This document shows, in pieces, positions 1 to 4,382 of a stretch of DNA of 7,808 nt. The stretch spans positions 1-7,808 of the forward strand of contig JALHOX010000218.1 of assembly GCA_022842805.1 (NCBI GenBank), read 5' to 3'. Both the position numbers and the translations under genes were made by a program. Source of the DNA: Phycisphaerae bacterium. Lineage in GTDB: Bacteria > Planctomycetota > Phycisphaerae > UBA1845 > Fen-1342. Position 1 is the stretch's first letter. Each line of letters opens with the position of its first letter. The notes under the pieces were generated by a model. The model made no database searches and had not been told where the DNA came from. It saw nothing but the letters and a program-made list of their open reading frames with translations.

Positions 1-173
1 GCCGTTCCGATGCCGTCCATGCGCCACGGCTTCTGCCGAAGTCCGGTGTCAAACGCACTGCCGTGTCGGGAATGGCCCGACGAACCCGGTGCGGCGGCGA
101 CGCGTTCGGCACCTTGCGCGCCGACGACGAGAAGCAGGAGGAGAACAACACGCGAGATTGATTCGCAGTTCAT
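1..173 (-). CDS. Partial exported protein, N-terminal 57 codons only (function unknown)
   Basis: Reading the minus strand from an ATG at 173, the frame stays open for 57 codons to the window edge. The protein begins MNCESISRVVLLLLLVVGAQ, a short N-region with a single Arg followed by a leucine/valine core and small residues. This is the layout of a Sec signal peptide, with plausible cleavage after Gly/Ala near residues 18-22 or after the Ala run at 25-27. The mature start is Ser/Gly/His/Arg-rich. A GGAT about 5 bases upstream of the ATG is only a weak Shine-Dalgarno. The gene lies on the same strand as, and 132 bases downstream of, the PEP-CTERM gene ending at 306. It could belong to the same exported-protein block or be independent. 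No family can be named from this fragment. A chance open frame in GC-rich DNA is the alternative, but the signal-peptide pattern argues for a gene. Confidence 0.55.
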   Translation of the reverse strand, partial: MNCESISRVVLLLLLVVGAQGAERVAAAPGSSGHSRHGSAFDTGLRQKPWRMDGIGT

Positions 174-305
174 GGTTGATCCGTTCGGCGCGGCGAGGTG
201 CGAAGAAGCGCGGAGCATCGGCGGCTCATGTAATGCAACCACACGCGCGCTACCTCGGGCGAGCGATGCAGGTTGCGAAGTCCAGCCCCCCCTATTTCGC
301 CTCGC

Positions 306-1034
306 TCACTTACGACGACAGATCAGCATCAGCGACGCGCCCGCCAGCAGGCTCAGCGCTGTGGTTGGCTCGGGGATCGCGGTAATTCTCAGATCATCCA
401 CGTAGAACGGGTTGTCGTCGGTTGGGATGATGTGAAAAATCTCGACTTGAACGAGCCGAGTGGCGGGGTTGTCGAATGCCACGGTTCCAATGGAAACACC
501 GTTGACAAAACCTTCCTGGGTTTGGGTTTCAAAATCGAGGATGAGCTTCAGATCGAGCCACACATCCGTTTGAATGGGCGTGGACCCACCAACGCCTTTC
601 GTGAACAACTCGGCCGTCAGTCCATTCCGCACCGCGACCTGACCGATGAAGCCGTTTTCACCGATCAAGGCCATCGGCGACAGGAAGGAGCTTTCCCATC
701 CAGTGGCTCTCGGCAGACGGATCGAGTGTTCCACCGAGACTTTCGGCAGCGAAGTGGCATAGGGGCCCGCTCGAAACGTGAGGCCGAAGGGGTTGTCGCT
801 CGGGGTCTTGCGAACTTCCAGTCCCTGACTACCAGTTCGTGGCAGCACGGACGTCACCGTCGGGTCGATGTCGAATGAGTTCACCCATCCGTCCTGTCCG
901 CTAAGCGGGCCCGCGGAGTAGGTCGGCGACTCATAGCTCGTAGAAAACAGGGTTACCGGGTCAGCCATCAACATGGAAGGAACTGCGAACAGTGCACCGC
1001 AGGACATGATCACCGAAATTGAACGACGCTTCAT
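306..1034 (-). CDS. PEP-CTERM sorting domain-containing secreted protein
   Basis: This is a 242-residue exported protein of unknown specific function. Residues 1-24 form a signal peptide (MKRRS, a hydrophobic stretch, then a likely cut after Ala24 in SMLMA-DP). The C-terminus, residues about 220-242, is a PEP-CTERM signal: IPEPTT, a short hydrophobic helix and the basic end CRRK. In the known family this tail is recognised by an exosortase, which removes it and passes the protein to the envelope or outside. The middle is beta-rich, with a GPLSGQDGW motif near residues 42-50 and a closing YVDDLRITA strand just before the tail. That layout is common in PEP-CTERM proteins with a jelly-roll or lectin-like fold, but the fold here is inferred. 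The start at 1034 is chosen because AGGAG (1040-1044) sits 5 bases upstream and the signal peptide begins there. The frame is open 33 codons further upstream, but that extension is Arg-rich and not signal-like. Confidence 0.88.
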   Translation of the reverse strand: MKRRSISVIMSCGALFAVPSMLMADPVTLFSTSYESPTYSAGPLSGQDGWVNSFDIDPTVTSVLPRTGSQGLEVRKTPSDNPFGLTFRAGPYATSLPKVSVEHSIRLPRATGWESSFLSPMALIGENGFIGQVAVRNGLTAELFTKGVGGSTPIQTDVWLDLKLILDFETQTQEGFVNGVSIGTVAFDNPATRLVQVEIFHIIPTDDNPFYVDDLRITAIPEPTTALSLLAGASLMLICRRK

Positions 1035-1367
1035 TTTTTCTCCTGTAATGGAAATCGCACGATTGGCTCGCCGAACGCGTGTGAGCCGATAGCCGCGTCG
1101 ACGGTTTCCACGAACCGCCGTGCAGTCACCCACGACTGTGCCGAGTCGCGAACAGGCCCGCTCCGGCGCTTGTGGTTGTTGAGTGAAAATTCTGATTTCC
1201 GCTGCCGCTCGGGTCGAAGGCGACTACCTGACGCTCGGCCATCGCTGCTTAACCCAATAGATCACCGCACGGGACCTGCATGCTTGCAAGTCCGAATCTG
1301 CCTTACATGATCTCTCCTCCAAAAGCAGCTCAACGGGCGGAGCGACCTCTTAGTACAACGCGCCGAC
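1035..1367. other. 333-base intergenic gap between two PEP-CTERM genes
   Basis: No convincing gene lies here. The gap separates the stop of the HAF-repeat gene (1368) from the start of the next PEP-CTERM gene (1034) on the same strand. Contents seen are the Shine-Dalgarno of the downstream gene (1040-1044), an ATG-TAA start-stop with a strong Shine-Dalgarno (1303-1320), adjacent small palindromes GCATGC (1278-1283) and TTGCAA (1284-1289), and an A/T-rich patch near 1183-1199. A 38-codon minus-strand frame (1126-1242) is present but weakly supported. No good rho-independent terminator was found after the HAF gene. The only hairpin is a 4-bp GCTC/GAGC stem (1328-1343). The gap is long enough to hold a promoter for the downstream gene, but no clear -35/-10 pair stands out. 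Confidence 0.6.
1303..1320 (-). promoter_or_regulatory. Strong Shine-Dalgarno with an ATG-TAA start-stop codon pair
   Basis: On the minus strand GGAGGAG (1314-1320) is followed after 5 bases by ATG (1306-1308) and immediately by TAA (1303-1305). This is an ideal initiation site that would translate only fMet. It lies 269 bases before the next PEP-CTERM start and 48 bases after the HAF gene stop. Known start-stop elements can hold a ribosome on a leader. The alternative is a decayed gene start or coincidence, since codons after the TAA resemble nothing recognisable and stop again after 17 codons. Confidence 0.3.
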
Positions 1368-2525
1368 TCACCGTCGTCGCAGTCCCACGCAGCCCAGCGC
1401 CATCAACAGGAGCGATGTGGGCTCGGGAATCGGAGTCAGTAAGACGGCCTGAGTGATGCCGCCAAACGTGCCCTCGCCCACGATCCAGCCCGACTCGTTG
1501 ATGTCGTAAGCACGCGACAGCACCCACCCGCTGGCCGGATCAACGAGCGTGTTGAGATCCACGAGAGTCCCGCCGTCCCAGCCGAACGCACGCGTCTGCC
1601 CGGAAGCATCGGTCGAAAAGCCGACGGCAACATTGTCTTCGTTGATCGCATACGCCCAGCCCGACGTGCCGCCGAGCGTGCCGAGGTCGTGAATCTGCCC
1701 CGTCGAATCCCAGTAAACGGCGCGCGTCAGGCCCGGTCCGCGGTCGGCGGCGCCGACGATCAGCCCCGCGTTGTTGAGATTCTGAGCGTAGCTGACGGTG
1801 TAGGCTTCCAGCCCGATCAAACCCTGCGAGGCGGGCGTGCCGAGGTCGACCATGCCGCCGCCCGGCGTCCACTTGAAGCCGCGATCCGTGCCGTGCGTAT
1901 CCGTCAGACCGCTGGAGCCGACCACCGCGCCGGCAGCGTTAATGCCCGTGGCGTAACTGCCGCCCTCAAACCCGTTGTACGCCGGCGTGCTGTTGCCCGG
2001 GTTGTCGGGGAAAAGCGTCGGCAGTTCGACAGTGCCGCCGCCGGGCGACCAGACGAATGCACGGCTGAAGTCGTTCGACGGCAGGCGCATGTTGCCAACG
2101 ACCTGATTTTGATCGTTGATTCCAAAGGCATTACCGCGGGTGCCGCCCACCCACCCTGCGAGCTGCCAGCCCGACCCGCCATGGAACACGCCGTAGTTGC
2201 TGCCGCCAGGCCCGTTGCTGGCGCGCCCCGCAGCGTTGCCGAGGTTGTTGACCCCCCAAGGTCGGATCGCCGAGTGCCCTGCATACACGCCCAGGTCGCT
2301 CATGGTTCCCGCCTCCCAGCGAAACCCGGCGAGCGTGTTGTTACCGCCGCCGTCGCGCGAGCTGCCGACGACGACGCCCGTGTCGTTGATGCCGAAGGCC
2401 GTACTACCCGTGTCGCCGGGCAGGGCGCCGAGCCCGATGATGTTGTACTGCGGCGCAAGCTGCCCCGCGGGGGCGATGGCCGCAATTGAAAACCCGACGG
2501 CGACCGGGGTGATGGTTCGGAACAA
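1368..2525 (-). CDS. HAF-repeat, PEP-CTERM sorting domain-containing secreted protein
   Basis: This is a 385-residue exported protein. Residues 1-24 form a signal peptide (MFRTITPVAVGFSIAAIAPA, likely cut after Ala20 or Ala24). The body carries about seven imperfect repeats of the extracellular HAF type. Each has an Ala-x-x-Ile-Asn-x-x-Gly-x-x-Val-Gly core, centred near residues 45, 91, 135, 194, 249, 293 and 341. In several units it alternates with an aromatic-Trp-x-x-Gly-Gly-x-x-Asp-Leu-Gly element (for example residues 157-169, 217-229 and 314-325). Units are about 44-59 residues, compatible with a beta-propeller-like solenoid, though that structure is inferred. Residues 366-385 are a PEP-CTERM signal: IPEPTS, a hydrophobic stretch and a terminal RRR. 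The family role is unknown beyond export and probable exosortase processing. The start codon is TTG. An in-frame TGA lies just upstream (2529-2531), and GGGAG at 2534-2538 is 8 bases away, so no longer start exists. The gene is transcribed divergently from the Fur-family gene. Confidence 0.88.
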   Translation of the reverse strand: MFRTITPVAVGFSIAAIAPAGQLAPQYNIIGLGALPGDTGSTAFGINDTGVVVGSSRDGGGNNTLAGFRWEAGTMSDLGVYAGHSAIRPWGVNNLGNAAGRASNGPGGSNYGVFHGGSGWQLAGWVGGTRGNAFGINDQNQVVGNMRLPSNDFSRAFVWSPGGGTVELPTLFPDNPGNSTPAYNGFEGGSYATGINAAGAVVGSSGLTDTHGTDRGFKWTPGGGMVDLGTPASQGLIGLEAYTVSYAQNLNNAGLIVGAADRGPGLTRAVYWDSTGQIHDLGTLGGTSGWAYAINEDNVAVGFSTDASGQTRAFGWDGGTLVDLNTLVDPASGWVLSRAYDINESGWIVGEGTFGGITQAVLLTPIPEPTSLLLMALGCVGLRRR

Positions 2526-2538
2526 GATTCAATCTCCC
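2523..2538 (-). promoter_or_regulatory. Ribosome binding site that fixes a TTG start for the HAF-repeat gene
   Basis: On the minus strand GGGAG (2534-2538) precedes TTG (2523-2525) by 8 bases, and an in-frame TGA (2529-2531) lies between them. No ATG or GTG is available upstream in this frame. The signal peptide begins exactly at the TTG, which confirms it as the start. Confidence 0.7.
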
Positions 2539-2565
2539 ACAACTGAGGTTTCCCGTGCGAGCTTA

Positions 2566-2622
2566 TTGCACATGCCTTTGCACTCGCGACAAGACAATAT
2601 GCAAATGCAGTGGCAATTGCAA
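2566..2622. promoter_or_regulatory. Cluster of TGCA/TTGC motifs, candidate operator region
   Basis: Within 57 bases the divergent region carries TTGCAC twice, 12 bases apart (2566-2571 and 2578-2583). It also has TGCA-AA-TGCA (2600-2609) and two overlapping palindromes, GCAATTGC (2613-2620) and TTGCAA (2617-2622). They cover the candidate promoter elements of both divergent genes. Since the downstream gene is a Fur-family regulator, and such regulators often bind inverted repeats at their own promoters, this is a reasonable place for an autoregulatory site. It does not match a Fur, Zur or PerR box that I can name with confidence. Confidence 0.3.
2594..2622 (-). promoter_or_regulatory. Candidate sigma70-type promoter for the HAF-repeat PEP-CTERM gene
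   Basis: On the minus strand TTGCAA (2617-2622) as -35 and TATTGT (2594-2599) as -10 are separated by 17 bases. Each hexamer matches the standard consensus at 4 of 6 positions. The predicted transcript would start near 2587, giving a leader of about 60 bases. This is an inference from spacing and hexamers. The -35 is shared with the opposite-strand promoter. Confidence 0.4.
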
Positions 2623-2645
2623 GGGGGACGCAGAATTGCTAACAT
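2617..2645 (+). promoter_or_regulatory. Candidate sigma70-type promoter for the fur-DUF58-transglutaminase-moxR operon
   Basis: TTGCAA (2617-2622) as -35 and TAACAT (2640-2645) as -10 are separated by exactly 17 bases. Each hexamer matches consensus at 4 of 6 positions. Transcription would begin near 2652, leaving a leader of about 58 bases that contains the (AC)7 tract. TTGCAA is its own reverse complement, so the same six bases also serve as a -35 for the divergent gene. Confidence 0.4.
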
Positions 2646-2679
2646 AAATCCTGCACGGCGAAGCCGCGCTCGCGCCGTT

Positions 2680-2693
2680 ACACACACACACAC
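2680..2693. repeat. (AC)7 dinucleotide tract in the leader of the Fur-family gene
   Basis: Seven uninterrupted AC units lie 16 bases upstream of the Fur-family start codon and just before its Shine-Dalgarno. They are in the predicted 5' leader rather than between -35 and -10. Length change by slippage is possible in principle, but 7 units is short. Confidence 0.75.
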
Positions 2694-2709
2694 GAGCATC
2701 GGAGAGTGC

Positions 2710-3090
2710 ATGCAACGTTCCACCCGACAGCAGGATGCAATCATCCATGCGCTGCAAAAGGCAGCCCGCCCCATGAGTCCGCCGGAGATCCTCGCGGATG
2801 CCGCGCGCGACGTGCCTGCCATTAATCTCACCACCGTCTATCGCACAATCAAGCGACTGCTCGAGGCCGAGAGGATCAGCCCGGTCGCCCTGCCCGGCGA
2901 AGCGCCGCGCTACGAGCTGCAGTCCGTCGCAGCCCACCACCATCATCACTTCCGGTGTGATCGCTGCAGTACGGTCTATGACGTCGAGGGCTGCCCGGCC
3001 GGGATCGGCGGCCTCGTACCGCGGGGGTTCCGGCTTCGATCGCACGATCTTGTGCTATACGGCACCTGCAAGGAATGCTCGCGAAATTGA
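2710..3090 (+). CDS. Fur-family metal-responsive transcriptional regulator
   Basis: This is a cytoplasmic DNA-binding repressor-type protein of 126 residues, slightly shorter than typical Fur (about 140-150). Residues 1-65 form the winged helix, with the conserved recognition helix LTTVYRTIKRLLE at 40-52. The dimerisation and metal domain follows. Five consecutive His (76-80) run into FRCDRC (Cys83, Cys86), and CKEC (Cys120, Cys123) near the end completes a Cys4 structural zinc site. Compared with E. coli Fur, His33 is replaced by Pro21, Asp89 by His79 and Glu101 by Asp91, while His125 is kept as His112. The sensory metal therefore cannot be assumed to be iron. Zinc (Zur-like) or another metal is possible. 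The start at 2710 has GGAGAG (2701-2706) in front and places the helix-turn-helix normally. The frame is open far upstream, but that part is antisense to the HAF gene. Its 3' end overlaps the DUF58 gene, making it the first cistron of the operon. Confidence 0.9.
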   Translation: MQRSTRQQDAIIHALQKAARPMSPPEILADAARDVPAINLTTVYRTIKRLLEAERISPVALPGEAPRYELQSVAAHHHHHFRCDRCSTVYDVEGCPAGIGGLVPRGFRLRSHDLVLYGTCKECSRN

Positions 3091-4382
3091 GCCGATCCGC
3101 GTCCATGCTGCGATCGTTTGGGCGGGCCGTCGACCGGCCTCCCCGTTGGCTCGCCGCCGCCCGGCGTCTGGCACGCTCACCACTGGGCGCCGCCCTGCTG
3201 ATCTTGTTAATCACTACATCGCTGGGATGGTTCGTCAACGCGCGGCTGCTGATACTCGCCCCGGCCGTCGCAGCGATCACGCTGATCGGCTCGCTCTGGC
3301 CGCAACTATCGATGTGCGGGTTCCGCGCCCGGTTGCGCTTCGCCGTCGAGCGCACCTCCGAGGGGTTGCCGGTCCGGGCCCAACTGGCGTTGGAACACCG
3401 CGGCTGGCTGCCGATCTGGGGGTTACACGCCCATTCATCAGAAACCCGTGAAGTTACAGATGTGATGAATGACAGCCTGCCGCTGGCTGCCGTCGACTTT
3501 GCTCAGCCCCGCAGCTCATCGACGCTCCGCGTCCAACTGACACTGCCCCGTGGGGTGTATGCGGCCCGCGGCCTCGCTTTGCGAACCGGGTTTCCGTTCG
3601 GATTCGCCATGGCGAGACGGCCCATCGTCGCAGAGCACCCGCTCATCGTCTGGCCTCGTACCGTGCCGGTTGACCCGCCTCCGGATACCGGCGGTCAGCG
3701 CGAGAGCGCGACCGGCTTGCTTACCCATCGCTCCGGTACGCACGGAGACGTCATGGGATCCCGCCCTTATCGACGAGGCGACCCAACCCGTTGGCTGCAC
3801 TGGCCTCAGACCGTGAGACACGGCGAACTGATCGTTCGAGAATTTCAGGCCATGGCGACACCCCGGCTATGGATCGTCGTCGACTTGGCCCGCGCGTCTC
3901 ACGTGGGCTCGGCGGACGGCGGCTCGCGCGAGTGGTCAATTCGCGTCGCTGCCAGCATGGCCAAACAGTGGCTCAACAACGGAGCCGAAGTCGGATTGTG
4001 CGCCGGCCGCTCGGTTGTGCCTCCGGACGGCGGACGAAAACAGATCGTGGCGACGCTCGATGCACTCGCGGCGGTCGAAGCGCACGAACATCCCAGCGCG
4101 CTTGACATCATTCAAAGGATTCGCGAGACCGGCGGCGCTAACGAGTCCCCGCTGTTTCTAATCACCACCGATCGGGTCGGGCCTGACGTGGTGCAGCAGC
4201 TGGCCGACTGCGATTGGCTGGTTGTACTGACGTCGGCCGGTTTTTCCTCTGCGCCGGAAGATGGCGGCATTCACCCCAGCACAGCCGCTCAAACCTCGCG
4301 CGTATGGCGAAGAATTGCGTCGGCCGCGCATGCTCAGACCGCCTTGCGCACCTCACAAGCGGGGAGTGCAAATGCTCCATAG
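3075..4382 (+). CDS. DUF58 domain-containing membrane-anchored protein
   Basis: This protein of up to 435 residues has two hydrophobic segments near the N-terminus (about 37-53 and 56-75). It then has a beta-rich stretch and the DUF58 signature: Arg230-x-Tyr232, Gly235-Asp236, Arg239, His242-Trp243, Arg248 and REF at 255-257. After this comes a VWA-like Rossmann core whose first strand is WIVVDLARAS (266-275). A standard metal-ion site reads Asp-x-Ser-x-Ser. Here it is Asp270-Leu-Ala-Arg-Ala, so both serines are lost. Proteins of this family are usually encoded with MoxR ATPases and a transglutaminase-like membrane protein, as here, and probably form an envelope-associated complex; the biochemical role is unknown. 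The ATG at 3075 overlaps the Fur gene by 16 bases, but an AAGGA directly abuts it, which is too close for a good Shine-Dalgarno. TTG at 3087 or ATG at 3105 are alternative starts and would leave both membrane segments intact. Confidence 0.85.
   Translation: MLAKLSRSASMLRSFGRAVDRPPRWLAAARRLARSPLGAALLILLITTSLGWFVNARLLILAPAVAAITLIGSLWPQLSMCGFRARLRFAVERTSEGLPVRAQLALEHRGWLPIWGLHAHSSETREVTDVMNDSLPLAAVDFAQPRSSSTLRVQLTLPRGVYAARGLALRTGFPFGFAMARRPIVAEHPLIVWPRTVPVDPPPDTGGQRESATGLLTHRSGTHGDVMGSRPYRRGDPTRWLHWPQTVRHGELIVREFQAMATPRLWIVVDLARASHVGSADGGSREWSIRVAASMAKQWLNNGAEVGLCAGRSVVPPDGGRKQIVATLDALAAVEAHEHPSALDIIQRIRETGGANESPLFLITTDRVGPDVVQQLADCDWLVVLTSAGFSSAPEDGGIHPSTAAQTSRVWRRIASAAHAQTALRTSQAGSANAP

Noticed and set aside
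174..305. Possible terminator or promoter between the second PEP-CTERM gene and the left-edge gene
   Set aside because: No stable stem with a T-tract and no -35/-10 pair with acceptable spacing was found on the minus strand.
273..878. Plus-strand 201-codon open frame
   Set aside because: It is antisense to the 242-residue PEP-CTERM gene, has no Shine-Dalgarno and no family resemblance.
1035..1133. N-terminal extension of the 242-residue PEP-CTERM protein to an upstream ATG at 1133
   Set aside because: The extension is Arg-rich, would bury the signal peptide, and lacks the good Shine-Dalgarno that the ATG at 1034 has.
1126..1242. 38-codon minus-strand frame in the gap between the PEP-CTERM genes
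   Set aside because: It has only a weak purine stretch upstream, no recognisable pattern and a length easily reached by chance.
1328..1343. Possible terminator hairpin after the HAF-repeat gene
   Set aside because: The GCTC/GAGC stem is only 4 bp with an 8-base loop, and just four T residues follow at a distance.
1689..2489. Plus-strand 266-codon open frame
   Set aside because: It is fully antisense to the HAF-repeat gene. Its composition is Arg/Ala/Val-rich with no recognisable domain, whereas the minus strand gives clear repeats, a signal peptide and a PEP-CTERM tail.
2197..2709. Upstream extension of the Fur-family reading frame
   Set aside because: It runs antisense through the HAF gene and across the divergent promoter region. 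The ATG at 2710 has a Shine-Dalgarno and a family-normal N-terminus.
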